Source of the DNA: JANNNX01 sp031398745 | GTDB lineage: Bacteria > Actinomycetota > Acidimicrobiia > Acidimicrobiales > CADCSY01 | Direction: 5' to 3' | Length of the DNA: 64,000 nt | Assembly: GCA_031398745.1 (NCBI GenBank) | Contig: JANNNX010000054.1 | Span: 1 to 64,000, forward strand | Shown: positions 11,401 through 18,830 of the stretch, in pieces | How the letters are laid out: every line of letters begins with the position of its first letter | How positions within the stretch are numbered: position 1 is the first letter of the stretch | Notes under the pieces: model-generated | Databases searched by the model: none | Seen by the model: only the letters and a program-made list of their open reading frames with translations | What the model was told of the DNA's origin: nothing | Made by a program: the position numbers and the translations under genes

Positions 11401-12045
11401 CAGTGGCACCCCGAGCTCGGCGGCGATCTCGACCAGCTGCGGGTTGGTCCGGTGCTGCTCGGCCAGCCCGTGGTCCTGCAGCTCGACGTAGAGGTGCTCG
11501 GGGCCGAAGATGTCGCGTAGGCGGGCGGCCTTGGCCAAGGCCCCGGCCCGGTCGCCGTTGAGCAGGGCCTGGTTGACCACGCCCCCCAGACAGCCGGTAG
11601 TGGCGATGAGCCCCTCGTGGTGGTCGGCCAGCACCTCCCAGTCGACCCGGGGCTTGTAGAAGTAGCCCTCGAGGTAGGCCCGGCTCGAGAGCTTGAGCAG
11701 GTTGCGGTAACCCTCGGTGGTCTCGGCCAGCAGGGTCAGGTGGTAGTAGAGCTTCTCGCCACCATCGACGTCGCCGCCGGTGTCGTCGACCTTGCCCCGA
11801 CGGCGGGGCCGGTCATGCCGGCTCTCGGCGGCCATGTAGGCCTCCATGCCGATGACCGGGTTGATGCCCGCCTTGCGGCACTCGGCATAGAAGTCGAGGA
11901 CGCCGTACATGTTGCCGTGGTCGGTGATGCCGAGCGCCGGCTGGCCGTCGGCCGCCGCCGCCGCCACCAGCTCGGACACCCGGGATGCCCCGTCGAGCAT
12001 CGAGAACTCGGTGTGCACGTGGAGGTGGGTGAACGACTTGCCCAA
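8488..12045 (-). CDS. dnaE: DnaE, DNA polymerase III alpha subunit
   Basis: Replicative polymerase catalytic subunit of 1185 residues. An N-terminal PHP domain (HLHVHTEFSMLDG, later NDSHYTHR) is followed by the C-family polymerase core with the catalytic aspartates in PDIDMDFDDRYRD near residues 412-424 and VGPGRGSAAGCCVAYCLQIT. Helix-hairpin-helix segments and an OB fold (IGGVVTGLSKRYTRRGDLMATFVLED) come near the C-terminus. The start is TTG at 12045, with GGAGAGG about 9 bases upstream and a TAGGGT box at 12085-12090 giving a leader of roughly 30 nt. The PHP metal-site residues appear present, so proofreading by this domain is possible. Confidence 0.97.
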   Translation of the reverse strand: MGKSFTHLHVHTEFSMLDGASRVSELVAAAAADGQPALGITDHGNMYGVLDFYAECRKAGINPVIGMEAYMAAESRHDRPRRRGKVDDTGGDVDGGEKLYYHLTLLAETTEGYRNLLKLSSRAYLEGYFYKPRVDWEVLADHHEGLIATTGCLGGVVNQALLNGDRAGALAKAARLRDIFGPEHLYVELQDHGLAEQHRTNPQLVEIAAELGVPLLATNDSHYTHRHDHEAHDALLCVQTGTTIDDPNRFRFTGTEHYLKSAVEMRQLFREVESACDSTLEVAERAAVEIEFGQPRLPRFPIPDGFADDAAYLRDLAYEGARRRWGQSLPTAAVERLDYELGVIAEMGFSSYFLIVWDLIAYARREGIRVGPGRGSAAGCCVAYCLQITDLDPLRYDLLFERFLNPGRLEMPDIDMDFDDRYRDQMIRYASERYGRDRVAQIVTFSTIKARAAVRDGARVLGFPYGLGDKIAKAMPPLVMGRDTPLAACLELDPAHEDGFNAAADLRQMYETDPEARRVIDVAKGLEGLRRQDGIHAAAVVITDRPLTEYLPVQRKPEAGKDPDDAPIVTQYEMHGVSDLGLLKMDFLGLRNLSVIENALDLIERTEGTRPDIDAVALDDEPTLAMLRRGDSVGVFQLEGGPMRALMRSLAPTSFDDVAALVALYRPGPMAANMHNDYADRKNGRKPITYLHDDLAELLGDTQGLMIYQESVMRVAQRFAGYSLEEADNLRKACGKKIRAMIAKEREKFVAGCVTNGYGEVIGTKLFDIIEPFADYAFGKSHSFGYGLVAYQTAYLKAHWPVEYLSALLTSVKDNQDKAAVYLAECRQRGITVTVPDVNRSLSDFAPLVGDDGERETAIVFGLSAVRNVGEGLVALILEERDKGGPFADFYEFCERVDPQVLNKRTIESLVKAGGFDSLGHPRQGLLVSFEGIVERTLARRRERDQGIMSLFGDAGADGGVDGGFDERVAIPDVEFDKTQRLAFEKEMLGLYVSDHPLMGAEHHLARRVDCSLAELRDLAEGPEAAASRTIGGVVTGLSKRYTRRGDLMATFVLEDLTATVEVMVFPKTMAEYGNLLAEDAIVLVRGRLDTRDDLPKYVGLEIQRIELPTSASPPLTIVLPAGSAGDSRRLASLKQLLAEHPGSSPVYLHLDERVIRLPASFAVDAGRGLAGELRALLGADAVQV

Positions 12046-12084
12046 CGTCTCGCCTCTCCGCTGACTCCGACCGATGAGCCGTCG

Positions 12085-12090
12085 ACCCTA
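12085..12090 (-). promoter_or_regulatory. TAGGGT -10 box for dnaE
   Basis: TAGGGT on the minus strand, about 39 bases before the TTG start. This leaves room for the purine-rich ribosome binding site near 12055. The downstream REP-like palindrome (12135-12179) lies on its upstream side. Confidence 0.35.
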
Positions 12091-12134
12091 CGCGCCGCCC
12101 GGAACCCCCACTCGACATCCTCGCCCCTCCGGGA

Positions 12135-12179
12135 CGTGGGGACCCCGCGTCACGCCGGGGAGGACGCTCGGTCCCCACC
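12135..12179. repeat. REP-like palindromic element, intergenic copy
   Basis: Arms CGTGGGGAC (12135-12143) and GTCCCCACC (12171-12179) enclose a 27-nt loop. The same arm sequence, the same 27-nt loop length and shared loop blocks (CGCGTCACG, then GGAC) occur in two copies inside ftsI (38743-38787, 38815-38859), in the opposite orientation. Here it lies between the bpa 3' end and the dnaE promoter, where it could also act as a terminator. Confidence 0.65.
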
Positions 12180-12215
12180 TGGTGGGGGTCGCGGTCCTGC
12201 CTCCGGGGGTGTCGC

Positions 12216-12746
12216 CTACAGGTAGGTGCCCCCGCCGGGCTGGGGGGACCCGAAGGTCGGACCGGAAGGCCCCGGAGGGCCCTGAGGCCCGGGGCGGGCG
12301 CCGGCCGGCAGTCCCCGCTGGGTCATCTCCGCCAACTGGCGCTGGGCCACCACCTGCTGGGCGTAGAGGGTGGCCTGGATCCCGTGGAAGAGGCCCTCGA
12401 GCCATCCCACCAGCTGGGCATGGGCCACCCGCAGCTCGGCGTCGCTGGGGGTGCCGTCGGCGAAGGGCAGGGCCAGGCGGGCGAGCTCGTCGCGGAGGTC
12501 GGGCGAGAGGCCCTCGGCCAGCTCTCGCACCGACGTCTCGTAGATCTCCCGGATGCGGTCACGACTGGCCTCGTCGAGCGGTGCCTGGCGGACCTCGTCG
12601 AGGAGCTGGCGGATCATCGACCCGATCCTCATCACCTTGGCGGGCTGCTCCACGCTCTCGGTGTTCGGCTCGTCGGCGCCCCCCGGGGCGAGGATCTCCG
12701 CGGTCCGCGGGGCGGGTACCGGATCTTGGTTGGGAGCGTCGCTCAT
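12216..12746 (-). CDS. bpa: Bpa, bacterial proteasome activator (DUF2587)
   Basis: Small helical ring-forming activator of the 20S proteasome, independent of ATP. The 176-residue protein closely follows the mycobacterial family: VMRIGSMIRQLLDEVRQAPLDEASRDR, then PSDAELRVAHAQLVGWLEGLFHGIQATL, then a Gly/Pro-rich tail ending G-T-Y-L. The penultimate Tyr in the C-terminal G-x-Y-L motif is what docks into the proteasome alpha ring in the characterised homologue. ATG 12746 is chosen because the alignable part begins there. Its presence implies a 20S proteasome elsewhere in the genome. Confidence 0.9.
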   Translation of the reverse strand: MSDAPNQDPVPAPRTAEILAPGGADEPNTESVEQPAKVMRIGSMIRQLLDEVRQAPLDEASRDRIREIYETSVRELAEGLSPDLRDELARLALPFADGTPSDAELRVAHAQLVGWLEGLFHGIQATLYAQQVVAQRQLAEMTQRGLPAGARPGPQGPPGPSGPTFGSPQPGGGTYL

Positions 12747-12810
12747 CCCCCGAGCTTGCCTCGCGGCGGTCGGTCGTGCCTGGTCGTCGGCCGGCATCGC
12801 TGGCGGGCCG

Positions 12811-12816
12811 TAGCAT
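12811..12816 (+). promoter_or_regulatory. TAGCAT -10 box deciding the Rrf2 start
   Basis: TAGCAT is followed by 7 bases and GTG 12824. The upstream in-frame ATG at 12815 overlaps the box itself and is therefore unlikely to be the start. Confidence 0.55.
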
Positions 12817-12823
12817 GGCCGTC

Positions 12824-13285
12824 GTGAAGGTGTCGACCCGTGGGGATTACGCCGCCCGCGCCTTACTGTCGCTGGCCCTCCACGCGGAGGCCGACGGGCC
12901 GATCTCGGTCCGCGACATCGCCGAGCGCACGGGCCTGCCTCAGCCCTACCTCGAGCAGATCCTCCTCGCCCTCAAGGGTGCCGGGCTGGTGCGCTCGAAG
13001 CGGGGAGTGGGGGGCGGCTACGTCCTCGCCCGACCGCCCGAGGGCATCACCCTGGGCGACATCGTGAGCGCCGTCGACGGTCCGATCGTGCTCGGTGACT
13101 TCGGCGAGCCTCACCAGAACGGCGCCTGCGAGCACGAGGGCCAGTGCGTCCTGCTGGCCATCTGGGCCGACGTCGGCGCCGAGATGCGCCGACGCCTCGA
13201 CGCCTCGACGCTGGCCGACTGCGTTGCCCAGGCCCGGGGGCTGGCCCCCTGGCCGGTGCCCGACGGCGAGCCGGCGCCCACCTGA
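12824..13285 (+). CDS. Rrf2-family transcriptional regulator
   Basis: Winged-helix repressor or activator of 153 residues. The N-terminus KVSTRGDYAARALLSLALH and the wing SKRGVGGGYVLARPPEGITLGDI are typical of Rrf2. Iron-sulfur members (IscR, NsrR) use three spaced cysteines. Here C102 and C108 keep the C-x5-C spacing, but the position of the third ligand is Trp; a further Cys is C133. Whether it binds a cluster is therefore open. No neighbouring sulfur or cysteine genes indicate a target. Convergent with rluD, 23 bases away. Confidence 0.87.
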   Translation: MKVSTRGDYAARALLSLALHAEADGPISVRDIAERTGLPQPYLEQILLALKGAGLVRSKRGVGGGYVLARPPEGITLGDIVSAVDGPIVLGDFGEPHQNGACEHEGQCVLLAIWADVGAEMRRRLDASTLADCVAQARGLAPWPVPDGEPAPT

Positions 13286-13308
13286 GCGACGCCCCGGCGT
13301 TCGCCTGC

Positions 13309-14226
13309 TCACGAGAGGCCCCGGATGACCTCCCGCAGATCATCGGGGATCGGTGACTCGACATGCACCGGCTGTCCGCTCACGGGATGCTCGAAGCCGA
13401 GGCTGCCGGCGTGGAGGAAGAGCCGCGGCACCGCCAGGCGCTGCCGGTTGCCCCGGTAGCGCTCGTCGCCCACCACCGGGTGCTCGATGGCGGAGAGGTG
13501 GACCCGGATCTGGTGGGTCCGTCCGGTCTCCAGCCGGCAACTGAGAAGAGCCACCTCGGCCGGTCGGCGGAAGGTGGTCACCACCTCGAAGTGGGTCCGG
13601 GCCGGGCGGCCGTCGGTGCGCACCGCCATGCGGGTCGGCTCCTGGCGGTCACGGCCGATCGGGGCGTCGACCACGCCCGCCGGCGGATCGGGCCATCCCC
13701 AGACCAAGGCGTCGTAGCGACGGGTCACGCGGCGCGCCCCGAGCTGGGCCACCAACGACTCGTAGGCGACCGGGGTGCGGGCCACGACCAGGAGGCCCGA
13801 GGTGTCCTTGTCGAGGCGGTGGACGATGCCAGGCCGGGTCGGATCGCCCACCTCGGCCAGCTCCGGGTACCGGGCCAGCAGGCCCGACACCAACGTGGCA
13901 TCCATCGACCCCGCTCCGGGGTGCACGACGACCCCAGGGGCCTTGTCGACCACCAGCACGTCGGCATCGGCGTGGACCACCACCACCGCCACCGCCGGGT
14001 CGGCCACGGGCCGGGGCGGCTGCATCGCCGGCTCCGGTGCCTCCACCGCCAGGACGGAGCCGACCCGGACCCGCTGCGCCCGGGTCACGACCACCTCGCC
14101 GTCGAGGGTGACCGCCCCGGTCGAGACCAGCTCGGCCACCTCGGCCCGCGACCGCCCGATGAGCAGCGCCACCGCCCGGTCGACCCGCTCGCCGTCGAGG
14201 GCCTCGGGCACCTCGAAGGTGCTCAT
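13309..14226 (-). CDS. rluD: RluD-family 23S rRNA pseudouridine synthase
   Basis: RluA/RluD-type pseudouridine synthase of 305 residues with an N-terminal S4 RNA-binding domain (ALDGERVDRAVALLIGRSRAEVAEL) and the catalytic motif GIVHRLDKDTSGLLVVART containing the active Asp. Later GRTHQIRVHLSAIEHPVVGD is conserved. The start ATG overlaps the lspA stop as ATGA (14223-14226). The lspA-rluD order is very common in bacteria, which supports both calls. The exact uridine targets (RluD, positions 1911/1915/1917 in E. coli) are inferred from the family. Confidence 0.92.
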   Translation of the reverse strand: MSTFEVPEALDGERVDRAVALLIGRSRAEVAELVSTGAVTLDGEVVVTRAQRVRVGSVLAVEAPEPAMQPPRPVADPAVAVVVVHADADVLVVDKAPGVVVHPGAGSMDATLVSGLLARYPELAEVGDPTRPGIVHRLDKDTSGLLVVARTPVAYESLVAQLGARRVTRRYDALVWGWPDPPAGVVDAPIGRDRQEPTRMAVRTDGRPARTHFEVVTTFRRPAEVALLSCRLETGRTHQIRVHLSAIEHPVVGDERYRGNRQRLAVPRLFLHAGSLGFEHPVSGQPVHVESPIPDDLREVIRGLS

Positions 14227-14750
14227 GGTTCCGCCCGGCGGGGACCTCGGCTGGTGTCGAGCACCAGGAGCACGACGCCGACGGTGATGCCCACGTCGGC
14301 CAGGTTGAACACCGGCCACCACCCGAGGTCGACGAAGTCGACCACCGCTCCCCCGAGGAGGCCGCCACCCTCCCGCAGGAACCGGTCGAGAAGGTTGCCC
14401 ACGGCTCCGCCGGCCACGAGCCCGAAGGCGACCTGTGACGGAACGCTGGCCGTCCGACGACCGACGACCAGGAGGACCCCGACCACGACCACGCCCACGA
14501 CCGCGAACACCGGGGCGTAGTCGGCACCGGTGGAGAAGGCCCCACCGGTGTTGCGCACCAGGTGGAACTGGAGCGAACCGACGAGCTCGATGTCACGGTC
14601 GGCCAAGGTGGCCAGCGCCCACCACTTGGTCAGGGCGTCGAGCGCCACGACACCGACGGCGACCAGCACGACCACCCATCCTGGCCGACGGGGACCGGCA
14701 CCGCGATCGGGCTCGTCGGTCAGTGCCGCCAGAGACCGCCGGTCTTGCAC
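14223..14750 (-). CDS. lspA: LspA, lipoprotein signal peptidase (signal peptidase II)
   Basis: Membrane aspartyl protease of 175 residues that cleaves prolipoprotein signal peptides after diacylglyceryl modification. Four hydrophobic segments are visible. The catalytic Asp pair lies in GGAVGNLLDRFLREGG and WWPVFNLADVGITVG; LVRNTGGAFS is also conserved. The GTG at 14750 overlaps the 3' end of the DksA-type gene by 31 bases; a later start would also retain all membrane segments, so the N-terminus is uncertain. It would process the lipoproteins at 57751 and 58391. Confidence 0.92.
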   Translation of the reverse strand: MQDRRSLAALTDEPDRGAGPRRPGWVVVLVAVGVVALDALTKWWALATLADRDIELVGSLQFHLVRNTGGAFSTGADYAPVFAVVGVVVVGVLLVVGRRTASVPSQVAFGLVAGGAVGNLLDRFLREGGGLLGGAVVDFVDLGWWPVFNLADVGITVGVVLLVLDTSRGPRRAEP

Positions 14751-15577
14751 TGCACGCAGAGCGCGGCGGCCGGCAAGGCCTGCAGGCGCTCCTTGGGGAT
14801 CGGCTGGCCGCAGTTGGTGCAGACGCCGTAGGTGCCGGCATCGACCCGGAGCAGGGCCGCGTCGATCTCCTCCACCGAGCTGAGCGCCTGGGCCGAGAGG
14901 ACCAGGTCGCGCTCGCGCTCGACGTTGAGGGTGTCACCCTCCCCCGACTCCTCGTCGAACTGGACGTCGCCGGGCTCGTACTCGGCGGCCAGGTCCTCGG
15001 CCTCCTGCCGCAGCGATGCGGCCTGGCGGGTGTAGGCCGCCCGCTCCTCGATCAGCTGCGCCCGCTGGGCGGTCAGAAACGCATCGGAGAGGGGGGTGCG
15101 CCGAGCCACCGGGGCCCGGTTGGCCGCCGCCTTGCTGGCCGCCCACTTCGAGGTGGTCTTGGCCGGCGCCTTGGTGGCCTGGGCCTCGGCCGCAGCCTTG
15201 GTCACGGGCCCCGCGTCGGCGGCGGGAGCCTTGGCCGGGGCCGCCTTGCGGGTGGTGGCCGGCGGGGCGGTGGAGACCACCTTGGCCGCCGGCGAGGCCT
15301 TGGCCGTCGCCTTGGTCGCGGTGGCCTTAGTCGTCGCCTTGGTCGCGGCGGTCTTGGTCGTCGCCTTGGTGGCCGCGGCGGTGGCCTTGGTCGTCGCCTT
15401 GGTGGCGGTGGCCTTGGTGGCGGTCGCTTTTGCCGGTGCCGCCTTCTTCTTCGCCGCCACCGGCGCGGCCTTGGTCGGCGGCCGGGCCGGCGTGGTCGAA
15501 GGCGATGCCGCCCGGGCGGGGGCCGCCTTCTTGGTCGCCGGGGTGGACTTCTTGGCAGCGGGGGTGGCTTTGGGCAT
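14720..15577 (-). CDS. DksA/TraR zinc-finger protein with a long histone-H1-like N-terminal tail
   Basis: The protein has 285 residues. Residues 1 to about 165 are a low-complexity Lys/Ala/Thr/Pro tail built from short repeats such as KATTKATA and TPAAKKSTPATKKAAP, resembling histone-H1-like or AT-hook-free nucleoid proteins. The C-terminal third is a DksA/TraR domain with a coiled coil (AQRAQLIEERAAYTRQAAS) and a C4 zinc finger, CTNCGQPIP...CVQC. The family modulates RNA polymerase or rRNA transcription; the basic tail suggests nucleic-acid binding. ATG 15577 lies about 35 bases from a TACCGT box (15613-15618). lspA follows with overlap. Confidence 0.85.
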   Translation of the reverse strand: MPKATPAAKKSTPATKKAAPARAASPSTTPARPPTKAAPVAAKKKAAPAKATATKATATKATTKATAAATKATTKTAATKATTKATATKATAKASPAAKVVSTAPPATTRKAAPAKAPAADAGPVTKAAAEAQATKAPAKTTSKWAASKAAANRAPVARRTPLSDAFLTAQRAQLIEERAAYTRQAASLRQEAEDLAAEYEPGDVQFDEESGEGDTLNVERERDLVLSAQALSSVEEIDAALLRVDAGTYGVCTNCGQPIPKERLQALPAAALCVQCKTGGLWRH

Positions 15578-15612
15578 GGCCTCGGACCAGGGGGGCTCGG
15601 AGAGGGCGCAGG

Positions 15613-15655
15613 ACGGTAGCACCGGCGCTGCCGACCGACAACGGCCCCGTATGCT
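15613..15655. promoter_or_regulatory. Divergent promoter region between the DksA-type gene and ileS
   Basis: Minus-strand TACCGT (15613-15618) serves the DksA-type gene. Plus-strand TATGCT (15650-15655) serves ileS. The ATG at 15651 lies inside the latter box, so the ileS start must be further downstream, at GTG 15693, preceded by GAGAGA. Confidence 0.45.
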
Positions 15656-15692
15656 CGCCGGGCCCATCGACGCCCCCCGAGAGAGACTGCCC

Positions 15693-18600
15693 GTGGCCCG
15701 CTACCCCGAGGTCGAGCGTCAGCCCCACCTCCCCACCATGGAGGCCGAGGTCCTGCACTCGTGGGCCGACGACGGCACCTTCGAGGCGTCCATCGCGGCC
15801 CGGCCCGCCGGTCCTGGCGGGAGCAACGAGCTGGTCGTCTACGACGGGCCGCCGTTCGCCAACGGCCTGCCCCATTACGGCCACCTGCTCACGGGCTACG
15901 TCAAAGACGCGGTTCCCCGCTACCAGACGATGCGGGGTCGTCGGGTCGAGCGCCGCTTCGGCTGGGACTGCCACGGCCTGCCGGCCGAGGTGGAGGCCGA
16001 GAAGCAGCTGGGCATCTCCGGCAAGCCCGAGATCGAGGCCATGGGGGTGGCCCGGTTCAACGACGCCTGCCGCACCAGCGTGCTGCGCTACACGCATGAG
16101 TGGGAGCGCTACGTCAACCGCCAGGCCCGGTGGGTCGACTTCGACGACGACTACAAGACCCTCGACCTGCCGTACATGGAGTCGGTGCTCTGGGCCTTCA
16201 AGGCCTTGTGGGACAAGGGCCTCATCTACGAGGGGCACCGGGTGCTCCCCTACTGCTGGCGCTGCGAGACCCCGCTGTCGAACACCGAGACCCGGATGGA
16301 CGACGTCTACCGGTCACGCCAGGACCCGGCGGTGACGGTGGCGTTCGCCCTCGAGACCGGCGAACGGGTGCTGGTGTGGACCACCACGCCGTGGACCCTG
16401 CCCTCGAACCTGGCCCTCGCCGTCGGTGCCGACATCGACTACGCGCGCTTCGAGCAGGACGGCGTCCACTACCTCCTGGCCGAGGCCCGAGTGGACGCCT
16501 ACGAGCGCCAGCTGGAAGGTGCCACCCGCTTGTCCACGGTGCCGGGCCGGGAGCTCGTGGGCCGGCGCTACACGCCGCTGTTCGGGTTCTTCGCCGACAC
16601 CCCCAACGCCTTCGTGGTGCTGGCCGCCGACTTCGTCACCACCGACGAGGGCACCGGCGTGGTGCACCTGGCGCCGGCCTTCGGCGAGGACGACAAGGCG
16701 GCCTGCGACGCGGCCGACATCCCGGTGGTCAACCCGGTCGACGCCCACGGCCGCTTCACCGACGACGTTCCGCCCTACGCCGGCCAGCACGTCTTCGACG
16801 CCAACCCCACGGTCATCGCCGACCTCAAGGCCGCCGGGGTGCTGGTGCGCCACGACACCTACGAGCACAGCTACCCCCACTGCTGGCGCTGCGCCAGCCC
16901 CTTGATCTACCGGGCCGTGTCGTCGTGGTTCGTGGAGGTCACCAAGGTCCGCGACCGCATGGTGACCCTGAGCCAGGAGATCACCTGGACACCCGAGCAC
17001 GTGCGCGACGGCAGCTTCGGCAAGTGGATCGGCAACGCCCGAGACTGGTCGATCAGCCGCAACCGGTTCTGGGGCTCCCCCATCCCGGTGTGGAAGAGCG
17101 ACGACCCCCGCCACCCCCGGATCGACGTCTACGGCAGCCTCGACGAGATCGAGCGCGACTTCGGCGTGCGGCCCGACGACCTGCACCGGCCCTTCGTCGA
17201 CGAGCTCACCCGGCCCAACCCCGATGATCCGACCGGCCACTCCACCATGCGCCGCGTCCCCGAGGTCCTCGACTGCTGGTTCGAGTCCGGGTCGATGCCC
17301 TTCGCCCAGGTCCACTACCCGTTCGAGAACGCCGAGTGGTTCGAGGACCACTTCCCCGGCGACTTCGTGGTGGAGTACATCGCCCAGACCCGGGGCTGGT
17401 TCTACACGTTGCACGTCCTGGCCACGGCCCTCTTCGACCGGCCGGCCTTCCGCACCTGCGTGGCCCACGGCATCGTGCTCGGCAGCGACGGCCAGAAGAT
17501 GTCCAAGAGCCTGCGCAACTACCCCGACGTCTACGAGGTGTTCGACACCTACGGCTCCGACGCCATGCGCTGGTTCCTGCTGTCGTCACCCGTGCTGCGG
17601 GGCGCCGACCTGGTGGTGACCGAGGACGGCATTCGCGACACCGTCCGCCAGGTGATCCTCCCTCTCTGGAACGCCTGGTACTTCTTCACCCTCTACGCCA
17701 ACGCCGAGGATCACCAAGCCCGCTGGCGCACCGACCAGACCGGCGAGCTCGACCGTTACCTGCTCGCCGCCCTCCACGATCTGGTGGAGGTGGTCACCGA
17801 ACGGATGGACGCCTACGACCTGGTGGGCGCGACGGCCGAGATCCGACGCTTCCTCGACGTGCTCACCAACTGGTACATCCGGCGCAGCCGCGACCGGTTC
17901 TGGGCCAGCGGAGCCATGTCGAGCGAGTCGGTCGACGCCTTCGACACCCTCTACACCGCCCTGGAGGTGCTCACCCGACTGGCCGCCCCGCTCCTACCGC
18001 TGACCGCCGAGGAGGTCTACCGGGGCCTCACCGGCGCTCGCAGCGTCCACCTGACCGACTGGCCCTCGCCCACCGACCTGCCGCCCGACCCCGCCCTGGT
18101 GGCGACCATGGATCGGGTGCGCGACGTCTGCTCGGCCGCCCTGTCGGTGCGCAAGGCCCAGGGCCTCCGGGTTCGGCTGCCGCTGGCCGACCTGTGGGTG
18201 ACGGCGGACGACGCCGCCGCCCTGGCCCCCTACGCGTCGATCATCGAGGACGAGGTCAACGTCCGGCGAGTGAGCTTCGCCGACGACGTGAGCACCCATG
18301 CCCGCTACGAGCTCTCACTGGTTCCGGCCGCGCTCGGTCCCCGACTCGGGCCGGACATGCAGCGGGTCATGGCCGCCTACCGGGCGGGCGACCACCGGAT
18401 CCGACCGGAGGGCCACCCCGTCGTGGGTGGCATCGAGCTGGTGGAGGGTGAGTACTCGCTGCGCCTGGTGCCCACCGACCCTGACCGATCGGCGGCGCTG
18501 GCCGGCGACGTGGGCGTGGTCGTGCTCGACACCGAGGTGACACCCGCGCTCGAGGCCGAGGGCATCGCCCGCGACGTGGTGCGCGAGGTCCAGCAGGCCC

Positions 18601-18785
18601 GGCGGGAGGCCGGCCTCGACGTGCGCGACCGCATCACCTTGACCGTCACCGGCGACGACACCGTGCGCCGGGCCGTCGAGACCCACGAGGCGCTCATCGC
18701 CCGGGAGACCCTGGCCCTCAGCCTGCAGGTGCTGGCACCCGAGGGCAGCGACACGGCGCTGGTGGTCGAGGTGGCCAAGGCCTGA
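15693..18785 (+). CDS. ileS: IleS, isoleucyl-tRNA synthetase
   Basis: Class I synthetase of 1030 residues. The HIGH-equivalent is PPFANGLPHYGHLL and the KMSKS loop is DGQKMSKSLRN. Between them is the CP1 editing domain (TTPWTLPSNLALAVG, DEGTGVVHLAPAFGEDD), followed by a C-terminal anticodon-binding domain. The length and GLPHYGH motif resemble the longer, eukaryote-like IleS2 type common in actinobacteria, which in studied cases tolerates mupirocin; that property is inferred. GTG 15693 is chosen because the upstream ATG lies in a -10 box and GAGAGA sits before the GTG. Confidence 0.95.
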   Translation: MARYPEVERQPHLPTMEAEVLHSWADDGTFEASIAARPAGPGGSNELVVYDGPPFANGLPHYGHLLTGYVKDAVPRYQTMRGRRVERRFGWDCHGLPAEVEAEKQLGISGKPEIEAMGVARFNDACRTSVLRYTHEWERYVNRQARWVDFDDDYKTLDLPYMESVLWAFKALWDKGLIYEGHRVLPYCWRCETPLSNTETRMDDVYRSRQDPAVTVAFALETGERVLVWTTTPWTLPSNLALAVGADIDYARFEQDGVHYLLAEARVDAYERQLEGATRLSTVPGRELVGRRYTPLFGFFADTPNAFVVLAADFVTTDEGTGVVHLAPAFGEDDKAACDAADIPVVNPVDAHGRFTDDVPPYAGQHVFDANPTVIADLKAAGVLVRHDTYEHSYPHCWRCASPLIYRAVSSWFVEVTKVRDRMVTLSQEITWTPEHVRDGSFGKWIGNARDWSISRNRFWGSPIPVWKSDDPRHPRIDVYGSLDEIERDFGVRPDDLHRPFVDELTRPNPDDPTGHSTMRRVPEVLDCWFESGSMPFAQVHYPFENAEWFEDHFPGDFVVEYIAQTRGWFYTLHVLATALFDRPAFRTCVAHGIVLGSDGQKMSKSLRNYPDVYEVFDTYGSDAMRWFLLSSPVLRGADLVVTEDGIRDTVRQVILPLWNAWYFFTLYANAEDHQARWRTDQTGELDRYLLAALHDLVEVVTERMDAYDLVGATAEIRRFLDVLTNWYIRRSRDRFWASGAMSSESVDAFDTLYTALEVLTRLAAPLLPLTAEEVYRGLTGARSVHLTDWPSPTDLPPDPALVATMDRVRDVCSAALSVRKAQGLRVRLPLADLWVTADDAAALAPYASIIEDEVNVRRVSFADDVSTHARYELSLVPAALGPRLGPDMQRVMAAYRAGDHRIRPEGHPVVGGIELVEGEYSLRLVPTDPDRSAALAGDVGVVVLDTEVTPALEAEGIARDVVREVQQARREAGLDVRDRITLTVTGDDTVRRAVETHEALIARETLALSLQVLAPEGSDTALVVEVAKA

Positions 18786-18795
18786 CCGGCGCGGG

Positions 18796-18830
18796 GTCAG
18801 CTGCGGCGAGTCAGCTGCGGCGGGGTCAGC
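18796..18830. repeat. Short tandem repeat at the ileS/divIVA-like junction
   Basis: Two identical 13-bp copies beginning GTCAGCTGCGGCG (18796-18808 and 18810-18822), then a partial third starting at 18825 that contains the stop codon of the minus-strand divIVA-like gene. The repeat therefore duplicates that gene's stop-codon region. Confidence 0.6.

Noticed and set aside
8623..11520. Long plus-strand open frame of about 965 codons opposite dnaE
   Set aside because: The translation is Gly/His/Val/Arg-rich with no domain. It is the antisense shadow typical of very high-GC DNA, while the minus strand encodes an intact DnaE.
13286..13308. Terminator hairpin between the Rrf2 and rluD genes
   Set aside because: ACGCC/GGCGT leaves a loop of only two bases, so at best a 4-bp stem forms; too weak to call.
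15096..15692. Extension of ileS about 200 codons upstream
   Set aside because: This part is antisense to the DksA-type tail and contains the ileS -10 box. The synthetase homology begins just after GTG 15693.
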